Source: Actibacterium atlanticum
GTDB lineage: Bacteria; Pseudomonadota; Alphaproteobacteria; Rhodobacterales; Rhodobacteraceae
Direction: 5' to 3'
NCBI RefSeq assembly: GCF_000671395.1
Contig: NZ_AQQY01000014.1
Coordinates: 1 to 55,188, forward strand
DNA length: 55,188 bases
This document shows, one piece after another, positions 1 to 8,280 of the stretch. The translations under genes and the position numbers were made by a program. How positions within the stretch are numbered: position 1 is the stretch's first letter; each line of letters starts with the position of its first letter. The notes under the pieces were generated by a model. It searched no databases. It had not been told where the DNA came from and saw only the letters and a program-made list of their open reading frames with translations.

Positions 1-53
1 GGTTCTCAAACCGCATGGCTGACACCGCCGTCGCAATGGGAGGGCTGATTTAA
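1..53 (+). CDS. gap: Glyceraldehyde-3-phosphate dehydrogenase, C-terminal end (partial)
   Basis: Only the last 16 complete codons and the stop are in the window. The visible tail reads (G)FSNRMADTAVAMGGLI, which fits the end of GAPDH after its conserved NEWG motif. The stop TAA shares its last base with the pgk start (TAATG), so gap and pgk are translationally coupled. The gap-pgk-fba order is a common glycolysis/Calvin-cycle arrangement in alphaproteobacteria. The call rests on a short peptide plus context, so it is probable rather than certain. Confidence 0.7.
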   Translation, partial: FSNRMADTAVAMGGLI

Positions 54-1258
54 TGGATATCACCCCGATTATGGATATGGACGTCAAAGGTAAGCGCCTG
101 CTGGTGCGGGCCGATCTGAACGTCCCTGTACAAGACGGTTTCATCACCGATGACACCCGTATCAAGCGCTTCGCCGAAGGCATGCGCCCGCTGCTGGAAC
201 GCGGGGCCCGTTTGGTTATTCTTACCCATATGGGCCGCCCGAATGGCAATCTGGATTCCTCGCTTTCGGTCGACAAACTGCGCCCGGCACTGGCCAAGCA
301 CCTTGGGGTACCGGTGACCTTTTCGGATATCTCTGCGGGTCCGGCGGCAGAAATCAACGTCAGCCGGATTGGCGATGGCGAAGTGATCCTGTGCGAAAAC
401 GTGCGCTATAACCCGGGCGAGGAACAAAACGACCCCGAACTGGCGGCGCAGTTCGCGCGGCTGGGCGACATCTATGTCAACGACGCGTTTTCCTGTGCAC
501 ACCGCGCCCATGCGTCAACAGCGGCCATCACCAATTTCCTGCCCTCTGCCGCGGGCCCCTTGTTGCTGGCCGAGCTCAAGGCCCTGTCCACCGCGCTTGA
601 AACGCCGCAAAGCCCGGCCGTCGCGATTGTCGGTGGCGCGAAAGTGTCGACCAAAATCGCGGTGCTGAAACATCTGGTGCAAAAACTGGATGCCATCATT
701 GTTGGCGGCGGCATGGCAAACACGTTTCTGTTTGCCAGAGGGGCGCCCATGGGCCGATCCCTGCACGAGGCAAACATGACCGAAACCGTGGCCGAGATTT
801 ACGCTTTGGCGCGGGCCTCGGGTTGCGAAATTCTGCTGCCCGAAGATGTGGTTGTCGCCAAGGAATTCCGCGAAGGCGCCCGCAAGAAAATCGTACCGTG
901 GGACAAATGCCCCGACGATTCCATGATCCTGGATGCGGGCACAGTTGCTTTGCGTAATTTCCAGGGCGTGCTGGCCAGCGCACAGACCATTTTGTGGAAT
1001 GGCCCGCTTGGCGCTTTTGAAATCCCGCCTTTCGACCATTCCACCATGGCGCTGTCCGAAACCGCAGCCGAGCTGACCCGCGCCGGGCTTGCCGTGTCTG
1101 TGGCTGGCGGCGGTGACACCGTCGCCGCGCTGAATACTGCCGGTGTCGCGGATGAATTCACCTATGTCTCGACCGCCGGTGGCGCCTTCCTGGAATGGCT
1201 CGAAGGCAAAACCCTGCCCGGCATCGCCGCGCTGATGAACGCTCAAAAAGCTGCCTGA
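53..1258 (+). CDS. pgk: Phosphoglycerate kinase
   Basis: This cytoplasmic enzyme transfers phosphate between 1,3-bisphosphoglycerate and ADP in glycolysis, and runs in reverse in gluconeogenesis or the Calvin cycle. The 401 residues match the usual family length. The N-terminal substrate-binding motif RADLNVP is at residues 19-25 and HMGRP at 59-63. The nucleotide-binding half carries VGGAKVSTK and the C-terminal GGGDTVAAL loop. The start codon overlaps the stop of the preceding gap gene, and fba follows 12 bases after the stop behind a GAGGGAGG ribosome site, so the three genes form one operon. Nothing in the sequence looks abnormal. Confidence 0.97.
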   Translation: MDITPIMDMDVKGKRLLVRADLNVPVQDGFITDDTRIKRFAEGMRPLLERGARLVILTHMGRPNGNLDSSLSVDKLRPALAKHLGVPVTFSDISAGPAAEINVSRIGDGEVILCENVRYNPGEEQNDPELAAQFARLGDIYVNDAFSCAHRAHASTAAITNFLPSAAGPLLLAELKALSTALETPQSPAVAIVGGAKVSTKIAVLKHLVQKLDAIIVGGGMANTFLFARGAPMGRSLHEANMTETVAEIYALARASGCEILLPEDVVVAKEFREGARKKIVPWDKCPDDSMILDAGTVALRNFQGVLASAQTILWNGPLGAFEIPPFDHSTMALSETAAELTRAGLAVSVAGGGDTVAALNTAGVADEFTYVSTAGGAFLEWLEGKTLPGIAALMNAQKAA

Positions 1259-1270
1259 GGGAGGAACATC

Positions 1271-2350
1271 ATGGCACTTATTACCCTTCGACAACTGCTG
1301 GATCACGCGGCCGAATATGGCTATGGCGTGCCCGCCTTCAACATCAACAACATGGAACAGGGTCTGGCGATCATGGAGGCCGCAAAGGCGGTGGATGCGC
1401 CGGTGATCCTGCAGGCCTCGCGCGGGGCACGCTCCTATGCCGGGGACATCATGCTGCGCCACATGGTGCAGGCCCTGTCGGAAATGTACCCGAATATTCC
1501 GGTCTGCATGCACCAAGACCACGGCAACAACGAAGCCACCTGCATGACTGCCATCCGCCACGGCTTTACCAGCGTGATGATGGATGGCTCGCTTGAGGCC
1601 GATATGAAAACCCCGTCCAGTTATGAATACAACGTCGATATCACCGCCCGCGTCGCCGAAATGGCGCATTGGGTTGGGGCCTCGGTCGAAGGCGAGCTGG
1701 GCGTGCTTGGCAGCCTCGAAACCGGCGAAGCAGGCGAAGAAGACGGCTCGGGCGCGGTGGGTAAACTGACCACCGACCAGCTGCTGACCGACCCGGATCA
1801 GGCGGTGGATTTCGTCACCCGCACCAAATGCGACGCATTGGCCATTGCCTGCGGCACCTCGCATGGGGCGTATAAGTTTACCCGCAAACCCACCGGCGAC
1901 ATCCTGTCGATGGAAACCATCCGCGCGATCAACGAAAAGCTGCCCGGCATTCACCTTGTGATGCACGGCTCCAGCTCGGTCCCGCAGGAATTGCAGGACC
2001 TGATCAATGCCAGCGGCGGAGACATGCCGCAAACCTATGGCGTGCCGGTTGAAGAGATCGAACGCGGCATCAAGATGGGCGTGCGCAAGGTTAACATCGA
2101 CACCGATTGCCGCATGGCGATGACCGGCCAGTTCCGTAAAGTGGCACAGGGGGACCCTTCTCAGTTTGACCCGCGCAAATTCCTGATCCCGGCGATGAAG
2201 GAAATGGAAGACCTGTGCCGTGACCGGTTTGAACGCTTTGGCACCGCGGGCAATGCCGCAAAGATCAAAGTGATTGATCTGGATGACATGGCCGCACGTT
2301 ATGCCAGCGGCGCGTTGGACCCCAAGACCGCGACTGCGCAAGCTGCCTGA
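1271..2350 (+). CDS. fba: Class II fructose-bisphosphate aldolase
   Basis: This zinc-dependent enzyme cleaves or forms fructose 1,6-bisphosphate from glyceraldehyde 3-phosphate and dihydroxyacetone phosphate. The 359 residues fit the Calvin-cycle-type (CbbA-like) class II aldolases. The catalytic Asp and first zinc His lie in HQDHG at residues 81-85, and a phosphate-binding HGSSSVP motif occurs later. The ATG is preceded by a strong GAGGGAGGA ribosome site. It lies directly downstream of pgk and is followed by a long hairpin that could end the transcript. The family can also act on sedoheptulose 1,7-bisphosphate, which would fit the cbbY and rpe genes nearby, but that is inference. Confidence 0.95.
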   Translation: MALITLRQLLDHAAEYGYGVPAFNINNMEQGLAIMEAAKAVDAPVILQASRGARSYAGDIMLRHMVQALSEMYPNIPVCMHQDHGNNEATCMTAIRHGFTSVMMDGSLEADMKTPSSYEYNVDITARVAEMAHWVGASVEGELGVLGSLETGEAGEEDGSGAVGKLTTDQLLTDPDQAVDFVTRTKCDALAIACGTSHGAYKFTRKPTGDILSMETIRAINEKLPGIHLVMHGSSSVPQELQDLINASGGDMPQTYGVPVEEIERGIKMGVRKVNIDTDCRMAMTGQFRKVAQGDPSQFDPRKFLIPAMKEMEDLCRDRFERFGTAGNAAKIKVIDLDDMAARYASGALDPKTATAQAA

Positions 2351-2367
2351 TGCGCGACTGCGGGCCT

Positions 2368-2409
2368 GCGGCACCACCTCTTTCCCTGTCAACCAGACGG
2401 TGGTGCCGC
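2368..2409 (+). terminator. Long perfect hairpin after fba
   Basis: GCGGCACCACC (2368-2378) and GGTGGTGCCGC (2399-2409) are perfect 11-base arms around a 20-base loop, 18 bases after the fba stop. Pyrimidine-rich sequence ending in CCCCTTT follows, but there is no clean T tract. It probably ends or attenuates the gap-pgk-fba transcript before rpe. Confidence 0.5.
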
Positions 2410-2521
2410 CCCTGCCCCTTTATCCGAGATTTCACGGATGCGCCTGCGCCAAGGGCCAGCTATATTGGCGCAAAGCGTAAACCAAGCCGGGGCAACCCCC
2501 CGCATGAAGGAGAAATGAACC

Positions 2522-3220
2522 ATGGGCTTTGACCGTTCCATCAAGATCGCACCGTCGATCCTGTCGGCCGACTTTGCCAATTTCGGACAAGAAATTCAGG
2601 CCATCGAAGCCCAGGGCGCCGACTGGGTGCATGTGGACGTGATGGATGGCCACTTTGTGCCCAACCTCACCTTTGGCCCGCCCGCCGTCAAAGCGTTCCG
2701 TCCGCATGTGAAAACCTTCATGGATGTGCACCTGATGATCGCGCCCGTGGACCCTTATATTCAGGCCTATGCCGATGCGGGGGCCGATATGATCGTGGCC
2801 CACTGGGAAGCCGGCCCGCACCCGCACCGCACGTTGCAGGCGATTAAGGCCACCGGGACCAAGGCGGGCATCAGCCTGAACCCCGGCACCCCGGCCAGCG
2901 TGATCGAACATCTGCTGCCGCTGTGCGATATGGTTTTGGTGATGAGCGTAAACCCCGGCTTCGGCGGTCAGAAGTTCATCCCCTCGTCGGTCGACAAGGT
3001 GCGTCAGGTACGCGAGATGATCGGCGATCGCGACATCCACATTCAGGTCGATGGCGGCGTTGACCCGACCACCGTCGGACCGCTTGTCGCCGCTGGCGCC
3101 GATTGCTTTGTCGCAGGTTCAGCAGTGTTTAAGGGCGGTTCCGTGGATACGCCCGAGGTCTATGGCGAGAACATTCGCGCCATTCGCAACGCCGCAGAGG
3201 GAGCGCTGAAAGCCGCATAA
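2522..3220 (+). CDS. rpe: Ribulose-phosphate 3-epimerase
   Basis: This enzyme interconverts D-ribulose 5-phosphate and D-xylulose 5-phosphate in the pentose phosphate and Calvin pathways. The protein is 232 residues, normal for this TIM-barrel family. The metal and catalytic motif [13 protein letters not shown] spans residues 36-48, with H37 and D39 as expected ligands. MDVHLMI follows, and the glycine-rich phosphate loop (VDGGV, AGSAVF) is near the C terminus. The ATG is preceded by AAGGAG at nine bases. It is separated from fba by the hairpin and from the next gene by a repeat-bearing gap. Confidence 0.96.
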   Translation: MGFDRSIKIAPSILSADFANFGQEIQAIEAQGADWVHVDVMDGHFVPNLTFGPPAVKAFRPHVKTFMDVHLMIAPVDPYIQAYADAGADMIVAHWEAGPHPHRTLQAIKATGTKAGISLNPGTPASVIEHLLPLCDMVLVMSVNPGFGGQKFIPSSVDKVRQVREMIGDRDIHIQVDGGVDPTTVGPLVAAGADCFVAGSAVFKGGSVDTPEVYGENIRAIRNAAEGALKAA

Positions 3221-3230
3221 CATGCATATG

Positions 3231-3263
3231 GGATGTGCATGCGATGTGCATCGGATGTGTATT
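3231..3263 (+). repeat. Three tandem 11-bp direct repeats
   Basis: The units GGATGTGCATG, CGATGTGCATC and GGATGTGTATT follow each other at an exact 11-base step, about one helical turn. The preceding 3220-3230 is a weaker relative. They lie just after the rpe stop and about 70 bases before the SoxH-like gene. Direct repeats in helical phase are typical of OmpR/PhoB-type binding sites, so this may be a regulatory array. It could also be a chance short tandem duplication. Confidence 0.5.
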
Positions 3264-3277
3264 GCCACTCTGGCCTT

Positions 3278-3291
3278 ACATATTCGTATGT
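3278..3291. promoter_or_regulatory. Candidate ArsR/SoxR-type operator
   Basis: ACATA-TTCG-TATGT is a perfect inverted repeat 42 bases upstream of the SoxH-like start. Short AT-rich palindromes of this kind are typical operators of ArsR-family repressors, the family of SoxR encoded at 34116. Regulation by SoxR is inferred from the sulfur-related neighbour and is not shown by the sequence. Confidence 0.35.
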
Positions 3292-3332
3292 GTAAATGTT
3301 CTGATCAGGAGATTTAAAGGGAGATCCAGATC

Positions 3333-4277
3333 ATGATCCGTACCGCCATTTTCGCGGCGTGCTTTGCCATGCCCGCATTTGCCTCGGAAGACATCGCTGA
3401 CAAGTATCCTCAATCGGTTCTTTACGACAAACCGATTGAGGTCATCCCCAATGTGTGGTCCGCCATCGGCGCCACTGCCCCGCCCACCTATGAAAACGCC
3501 GGTCACAACAACAATCTGTCGTTTCTGGTTACCGGTGACGGGGTCGTGGTGATAAATGGCGGCGCAAATTACAAACTCGCGCAGGCGCTTCACGCCGAAA
3601 TCAAACAGGTCACCGATCAACCGGTGAAACTGGTGATCAATGAAAACGGTCAGGGCCACGCCATGCTGGGCAATAGCTATTGGCTGGCACAGGGCGTGGA
3701 CATTCTGGCCCATGTCGACGCGGTCCATGAATTCGAAGAACGCGAGGCCCAGATACTGGCCGGAATGCAACGCTATGCACGCGAAAATTCCGAAGGAACT
3801 GAACTGGTTAGGCCCACAATGACCTTCGAGGACACCCACGTTATCGACATGGGTGACATGCATATCGAGGTGCTCTATCTGGGCCCGGCGCACGGCGCGG
3901 GCGACACGCAGGTCTGGCTGCCGGATCTGTCGATGATGATCGCCGGTGATATCGCCTTTAACGGCCGCATGACCCCGATTTTCACCGACACCTGCACCAG
4001 CTGCTGGATCGAAACATGGGAAACCGGCTTTGCCCCGCTGAACCCCACCTACATCATTCCCGGCCACGGCTACCCCACCAATCTGGCGCAGGTCACCCAC
4101 CACACGATGGGCTATCTGAAGGACCTGCGCACCAAGATCGGCGCGCATTTGGACAATGGCGGCACATTGGATGACGCCTATTACGTCGATCAGTCCAACT
4201 GGGAATTTCTGGATACTTTCAACGAGTTGGCGACGAAAAACGCCGGCACAGTCTTTGCGGAAATGGAGTTCGAATAA
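3333..4277 (+). CDS. SoxH-like metallo-beta-lactamase-fold protein (periplasmic)
   Basis: The 314-residue protein has a signal peptide ending near AFA at residue 17 and then a metallo-beta-lactamase fold. It resembles the SoxH / quinoprotein-relay zinc hydrolase group associated with sulfur-oxidation loci; its substrate is unknown. The usual HxHxDH metal motif is replaced by N103-E-N105-G-Q107-G-H109, and the preceding strand has VVVING where active enzymes usually have a D. The later positions H187 (GPAHGAGD), D206 (AGDIAF) and H245 (PGHGYP) are kept, so half of the metal site looks altered. A CTSC pair lies at 221-224. It overlaps the next gene by one base (TAATG), suggesting joint function with that thioredoxin-fold protein. 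The specific family name is less certain than the fold. Confidence 0.75.
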   Translation: MIRTAIFAACFAMPAFASEDIADKYPQSVLYDKPIEVIPNVWSAIGATAPPTYENAGHNNNLSFLVTGDGVVVINGGANYKLAQALHAEIKQVTDQPVKLVINENGQGHAMLGNSYWLAQGVDILAHVDAVHEFEEREAQILAGMQRYARENSEGTELVRPTMTFEDTHVIDMGDMHIEVLYLGPAHGAGDTQVWLPDLSMMIAGDIAFNGRMTPIFTDTCTSCWIETWETGFAPLNPTYIIPGHGYPTNLAQVTHHTMGYLKDLRTKIGAHLDNGGTLDDAYYVDQSNWEFLDTFNELATKNAGTVFAEMEFE

Positions 4278-4831
4278 TGCCTTTATCCCCTCCGGTTTGC
4301 GATTTCGGGTGGCGTGCCCCTGATTTCGCCCTGCCCGGCACCGATGGCAAAACCCATGCTCTGGCGGATATCGCCGGGGCAAACGGGACCCTTGTGATGT
4401 TCATCTGCAATCATTGCCCCTATGTGGTGTCTGTGCGCGATCGCATCATCCAGGACGCCGTCGCCTTGCAGGACCTGGGGGTGGGCGTCGTGGCGATCAG
4501 CGCCAATGACGCCGTGGCTTATCCGGCAGACAGCTTTGAAAAGATGGTGGAACTGGATCAGCGGCTCAAGCTGCCCTTCCCCTATCTCTATGACGAGTCA
4601 CAGGAAGTAGCCCGCGCCTATGGTGCGATCTGCACGCCTGACTTCTTTGGCTTTGATGCCGATCTGGGCCTGCAATATCGCGGGCGTCTGGATGGTGCGG
4701 GCCGCAACCCTGATGCGGGCGACCTGCCACGAGAGCTCTTTGAGGCCATGAAGCAAGTCGCTGAAACCGGGCATGGGCCTGCCGAACAAATTCCCTCGAT
4801 GGGATGTTCGATCAAATGGAAAACGTCATGA
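4277..4831 (+). CDS. Thioredoxin-fold redoxin (CNHC motif)
   Basis: This 184-residue protein belongs to the AhpC/TSA-like redoxin group. It starts with the typical APDFALPGTDGKTHAL pattern (residues 14-29) and carries a thioredoxin-like redox pair C44-N-H-C47 followed by PYV. There is no clear signal peptide, so a cytoplasmic location is likely. The start overlaps the stop of the SoxH-like gene and its own stop overlaps the gph start (ATGA), placing it in a tight operon. The pairing with the SoxH-like protein suggests thiol or persulfide chemistry, but the substrate cannot be read from the sequence. Confidence 0.8.
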   Translation: MPLSPPVCDFGWRAPDFALPGTDGKTHALADIAGANGTLVMFICNHCPYVVSVRDRIIQDAVALQDLGVGVVAISANDAVAYPADSFEKMVELDQRLKLPFPYLYDESQEVARAYGAICTPDFFGFDADLGLQYRGRLDGAGRNPDAGDLPRELFEAMKQVAETGHGPAEQIPSMGCSIKWKTS

Positions 4832-5487
4832 ACTCTGTCATCTTTGATCTCGACGGGACGCTGGTAGAAAGCGCGCCCGACATTCGTCAGGCCGCCAACC
4901 GAATGCTGGCGGATCACGGGCTGGAACCGCTCGACCTTCCGACAATTATTTCATTTATTGGCAATGGCTTACCAACCCTTGTTGAGAGAGTGATTAAAGC
5001 CACTGATCTGGACATGGCCGATCATGAGGCCCTGACCCAAGAGGTCCTGCATCACTATAATACCGCCGGTCATGATCTGACCGTGCCGTTTCCCGGCGTG
5101 CGTGAGGTGCTGATCTCTCTGAAGGCGCGCGGGGCGATCCTTGGTGTCTGCACCAACAAGCCCGAATCCGCCGCAAAGGACGTGTTGGAACACGTTGATA
5201 TGGCTAAGTTTTTCGATGTCGTAATCGGTGGCGACACCCTGCCGGTGAACAAGCCAGACCCCGCCCCGCTTTTGGCAGCCCATGCCAAGCTGGGCGCCGG
5301 GCCGATGGTCTATGTTGGCGACAGCGATGTCGATGCCGCCACCGCCAAAGCCGCCGATGTGCCTTTTGCGCTGTTCACCGAAGGGTACCGCAAATCGCCG
5401 GTGGCGCAGCTTTATCATTCGGCCAGTTTCGCCGACTACGCCGATCTGCCCGCAATTGTTGAACGCCTGACTCCGGTGTCCGCATGA
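4828..5487 (+). CDS. gph: Phosphoglycolate phosphatase (HAD family)
   Basis: The protein is a HAD-superfamily hydrolase expected to dephosphorylate 2-phosphoglycolate, the product of RuBP oxygenation or of DNA repair. The first motif is FDLDGTLVES near residues 6-15, motif II includes the CTNKP stretch, and the acidic motif III is VGDSDVDAATA. I place the start at 4828 because MNSVIFDLDGTL is the standard N terminus and the ATG forms an ATGA overlap with the upstream stop; an in-frame ATG at 4804 would add eight residues. The length of 219 fits the family. It overlaps cbbY by four bases, and together they suggest sugar-phosphate repair. Confidence 0.88.
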   Translation: MNSVIFDLDGTLVESAPDIRQAANRMLADHGLEPLDLPTIISFIGNGLPTLVERVIKATDLDMADHEALTQEVLHHYNTAGHDLTVPFPGVREVLISLKARGAILGVCTNKPESAAKDVLEHVDMAKFFDVVIGGDTLPVNKPDPAPLLAAHAKLGAGPMVYVGDSDVDAATAKAADVPFALFTEGYRKSPVAQLYHSASFADYADLPAIVERLTPVSA

Positions 5488-6179
5488 CCCTGCGCGCTTT
5501 GATATTTGACGTCGACGGCACGCTTGCCGAAACCGAAGAGGCCCACCGCGCCGCCTTCAACAACACTTTCGCCAAATGGGGGCTGGACTGGCATTGGAGC
5601 CAGTCAGACTATCGCACCCTACTGAAAGTCACCGGCGGCAAAGAGCGGATCAAGGCCTTCCAGTCTTCGCTGGCGGGTGCCCGGTTGACGGATGAGCAAA
5701 TCGCCCAGATGCACAAGGAAAAAACCGCCCGATATGGCGAAATCCTTGCCAGCGGGTTGCTTGAACTGCGCCCCGGCGTGGCCGCGCTGATCGACACCGC
5801 CCGTCGGGCTGGTGTCAAACTGGCCGTCGCCACAACCACCAACACCCCGAATGTCGAGGCCCTGTGCCAGTGCTGCTGGAATGCCCCGGCAACTGACGTG
5901 TTTGACCACATCGCAGCCGGGGACATGGTGGCCCAAAAGAAGCCTGCGCCCGATGTGTATCTGCTTGCCCTTCAGCAACTGAACCTGCCTGCGGACCACT
6001 GCATCGCCTTTGAAGACAGCCTCAACGGTCTGCGATCCGCCCATGACGCGAAGCTGCGGGTGCTGATGACGGCGTCGGCCTATACCGATGACGAAGACCA
6101 CAGCGCGGCCCAGTGGCAAGCGCCTTCCCTTATGGCGCAACACCTGCCCATGGAACTCAGCGAAGCGCTGCGCTGCTAA
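5484..6179 (+). CDS. cbbY: CbbY-type HAD phosphatase
   Basis: The 231-residue protein matches the CbbY branch of HAD phosphatases. It opens with LIFDVDGTLAETEEAHRAAF and continues with the conserved TGGKERI stretch. In Rhodobacter sphaeroides CbbY hydrolyses xylulose 1,5-bisphosphate, an inhibitory RuBisCO by-product; that is family knowledge. The cap domain follows the first aspartates (D9, D11), and KKPAPDVYLLAL and the acidic FEDSLNGL motif are present. The start overlaps gph (ATGA). No RuBisCO or phosphoribulokinase gene is in the window, so whether it serves a Calvin cycle here is open. Confidence 0.85.
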   Translation: MTLRALIFDVDGTLAETEEAHRAAFNNTFAKWGLDWHWSQSDYRTLLKVTGGKERIKAFQSSLAGARLTDEQIAQMHKEKTARYGEILASGLLELRPGVAALIDTARRAGVKLAVATTTNTPNVEALCQCCWNAPATDVFDHIAAGDMVAQKKPAPDVYLLALQQLNLPADHCIAFEDSLNGLRSAHDAKLRVLMTASAYTDDEDHSAAQWQAPSLMAQHLPMELSEALRC

Positions 6180-6248
6180 TCCACCGCTTGCGCCGCGCCC
6201 GGGTTTGGGTATGTTTCCCCAAACGCTCGCATCAACAGGACAGCCCGC

Positions 6249-6680
6249 ATGGATATCCGCACGGTCACCGATCACTTTTCGGCTTCGCCACAAATCGACA
6301 TTGCCGACGTGGCGACACTTGCCGAGGCTGGCTTTAAAACCGTGATCTGCAACCGCCCCGATGATGAAATCCCGGGTCAACCTTCCGCACAAGCCATGCA
6401 AGCCGCCTGCGAAGACGCCGGTCTGGCCTTTCATTTCCTGCCCGTCTTTCCGGGCAGGTTCACCCTTGATCTGGTCGAGCAACTGGAAGCGGTGCTTGGC
6501 AGTTGCGAGGGACCGGTTCTGGCCTATTGCCGCTCTGGCACGCGCTCGACCATGTTGTGGGGATTGGCCAGTTCCAGCAAAGCGCCTTCTGGCCCGCTGA
6601 TGGAAGCCGCCGCCAAGGCCGGGTATGACCTGTCGCCCCTATGCGGCGCAATGGACGCGCGTTTTAAAGAGAACGGCTGA
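6249..6680 (+). CDS. Rhodanese/phosphatase-like protein (TIGR01244 / DUF442 type)
   Basis: This 143-residue protein has a dual-specificity-phosphatase-like fold with a P-loop YCRSGTRS, catalytic C94, near the C-terminal third. It resembles the small sulfurtransferase/phosphatase domain also found fused to Blh-type persulfide hydrolases; that is family knowledge and no fused hydrolase is present. The ATG has a weak AGGACAG ribosome site. A 69-base gap separates it from cbbY, so it may have its own promoter, and it ends in a bidirectional hairpin facing the phasin gene. A role in sulfur-compound handling would fit the rest of the window but is inference. Confidence 0.75.
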   Translation: MDIRTVTDHFSASPQIDIADVATLAEAGFKTVICNRPDDEIPGQPSAQAMQAACEDAGLAFHFLPVFPGRFTLDLVEQLEAVLGSCEGPVLAYCRSGTRSTMLWGLASSSKAPSGPLMEAAAKAGYDLSPLCGAMDARFKENG

Positions 6681-6681
6681 T

Positions 6682-6708
6682 CAAAGCCCCCGCGACTTGG
6701 GGGCTTTG
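6682..6708. terminator. Bidirectional terminator hairpin
   Basis: CAAAGCCCCC (6682-6691) and GGGGGCTTTG (6699-6708) form a perfect 10-base stem with a 7-base loop. It lies between the convergent gene at 6249-6680 and the phasin gene, and ends in A/T on both sides, so it can serve both directions. Confidence 0.8.
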
Positions 6709-6713
6709 GAGAG

Positions 6714-7049
6714 TCAGGCTGATTTCTTCAGGGCCGCGCCCAGAATTTCCTGACTTGCGGCACTGGACAGGCGGATCATACGCCCGGTTTCTTCGGTGTA
6801 TTGTTCCAGTGCAGTGCGCACGAAATCTGCCTGAACCCGCGACAGATCTTCGACGTTTTGGCACGATAACAGCGCCTGTTGCACCTTGGCGTCCTCTTGC
6901 AGCCGCGCGTTGACGAACTCTACAAATTCAGCGCCCGACTTGCCGATGAAGTCCATGATGGCGTTGCTGAGCCGCCCGGCCATATCCAGACCTTCCATGC
7001 TCGAAACCCCGCCAAAATCGGCTTGTTTTGCTTTTTCTTTCGCTTTCAT
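6714..7049 (-). CDS. Phasin family protein
   Basis: The 111-residue protein is short, almost fully helical and lacks a signal peptide or membrane segment. Phasins coat polyhydroxyalkanoate granules or act as membrane-associated helical proteins. The pattern of FIGKSGAEFVEFVNARLQED followed by QADFVRTALEQYTEETGRM and a small-residue, Lys-rich tail is typical of the Phasin_2 domain. The ATG is preceded by a strong GAGGAG site. It is monocistronic, bounded by the bidirectional hairpin downstream. No polyhydroxyalkanoate synthase is in the window, so its granule role is inferred from family only. Confidence 0.8.
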   Translation of the reverse strand: MKAKEKAKQADFGGVSSMEGLDMAGRLSNAIMDFIGKSGAEFVEFVNARLQEDAKVQQALLSCQNVEDLSRVQADFVRTALEQYTEETGRMIRLSSAASQEILGAALKKSA

Positions 7050-7137
7050 AACTCGCTCCTCCTCGAGTGGTTACGCCCTGAATTATATCAAAGCGTCGCC
7101 ACCCGCGGATTGCGACAGATCAATGGTAGCGCAACAA

Positions 7138-8280
7138 TCAGGCGACGCGGTGCCCCTGAACCCAGGTTTCGCGCACGGTTGGCGTGCCTTCGATACGTGA
7201 CACACGGATCAGATCGGCGCGGGCACCAATTTCAAGCCGCCCACGATCAGACAGGCCCGCCGCATCCGCAGGGGCGCGGGTCACGGTGGCAATGCCGCGC
7301 GCCATATCACCCCACAGATCGCCCAAAAGAACCGCAGACATCAACAAGGCCGCCGGCACATAGTCCGACGACACGATATCCAGCAGATCCATCTCGGCCA
7401 GTTCATGCGCTGCGACATTACCCGAGTGCGAGCCGCCCCGGATCAGGTTCGGTGCCCCCATCATCACTTTAATTCCATGGTCATGACAGGCTTGCGCGGC
7501 CTCAACCGTGGTCGGGAATTCAGCCAGACCAATGCCATAGGCGGCCGAGGTTTTGACGTGGTCCGCCGTGGTATCATCATGGCTGGCCAGAACCGCGCCA
7601 AAGCGTTTCGCTTCGGCCACGGCGGCGGCTTCGTGATCGGCGCCAAATCGGTCGCGCAGGTCTTTCAAATGGGCGACGTGGTCGTCAAACTCCGCCGGGG
7701 TCAGGTTGTGTTTGCCCATCACATATTGCGCCAGTTTGCTGACATCGCGGAACTGGCGTTGGCCGGGCGTGTGATCCATCAGACTAACGATGCCCACCCG
7801 GTCTTCCTCGGTAAACTCTGACAGCTCAGCAACCAAAGTTTCCGAACAGACTTCCGCACGCAAATGCAGGAAGTGACTGATCCGCAGGGCATTTTTGGCG
7901 CGCAACTCCAGCAACTCGGACGCCAGTCCACGGGCATAGGCTTTGTAGTCGCCCTTTTTACCAGACGGAACCGAGCCAACCCGCATCGCGTCAAACACTG
8001 TGGTGATGCCAACCCCTGCCAGTTCAGCATCATGGGCGATGATCGCGCTGGCATGGGGCCAGTCCACCTTGGGGCGGGGCTGAATATGGCGTTCAAGATT
8101 GTCAGTGTGCAATTCGATCAGGCCCGGCATCATCATGTCACCGCCGCAATCAACAGCGTTCGCCGGGACATTCCCCCCGGGTTCAATCGCCACGATCTGA
8201 CCATCACGTAACTGCAGTGACCCGGTCACAACCTCGTCGGGCAAAACAAGTTGTGCATTGGCAAAAACAGTGTCGGTCAT
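7138..8280 (-). CDS. phnM: Alpha-D-ribose 1-methylphosphonate 5-triphosphate diphosphatase (paralogue 1)
   Basis: PhnM removes pyrophosphate from the 5-triphosphate intermediate of the C-P lyase pathway to give the 5-phosphate substrate of PhnJ. This is an amidohydrolase-superfamily protein of 380 residues. Metal-binding motifs are PGLIELHTDNLERH in the N-terminal part, the SHDD motif in the middle and the later GAPNLIRGGSHSGN stretch. I start at MTDTVF (8280) because AGGAG precedes it; an upstream in-frame start would add nine residues. It is divergent from the 2H phosphoesterase gene and lies apart from phnG-N. A second PhnM is at 15174, so this locus carries two. Confidence 0.92.
   Translation of the reverse strand: MTDTVFANAQLVLPDEVVTGSLQLRDGQIVAIEPGGNVPANAVDCGGDMMMPGLIELHTDNLERHIQPRPKVDWPHASAIIAHDAELAGVGITTVFDAMRVGSVPSGKKGDYKAYARGLASELLELRAKNALRISHFLHLRAEVCSETLVAELSEFTEEDRVGIVSLMDHTPGQRQFRDVSKLAQYVMGKHNLTPAEFDDHVAHLKDLRDRFGADHEAAAVAEAKRFGAVLASHDDTTADHVKTSAAYGIGLAEFPTTVEAAQACHDHGIKVMMGAPNLIRGGSHSGNVAAHELAEMDLLDIVSSDYVPAALLMSAVLLGDLWGDMARGIATVTRAPADAAGLSDRGRLEIGARADLIRVSRIEGTPTVRETWVQGHRVA

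Noticed and set aside
515-2392. A 625-codon open frame on the minus strand opposite pgk and fba
   Set aside because: It is the mirror of two well-identified genes with strong codon bias; the translation is rich in His, Gly and Arg with no family features.
6203-6224. Terminator after cbbY
   Set aside because: GTTTGGG/CCCAAAC forms a 7-base stem, but no T tract follows and the next gene starts 25 bases later; it could equally be a leader structure.
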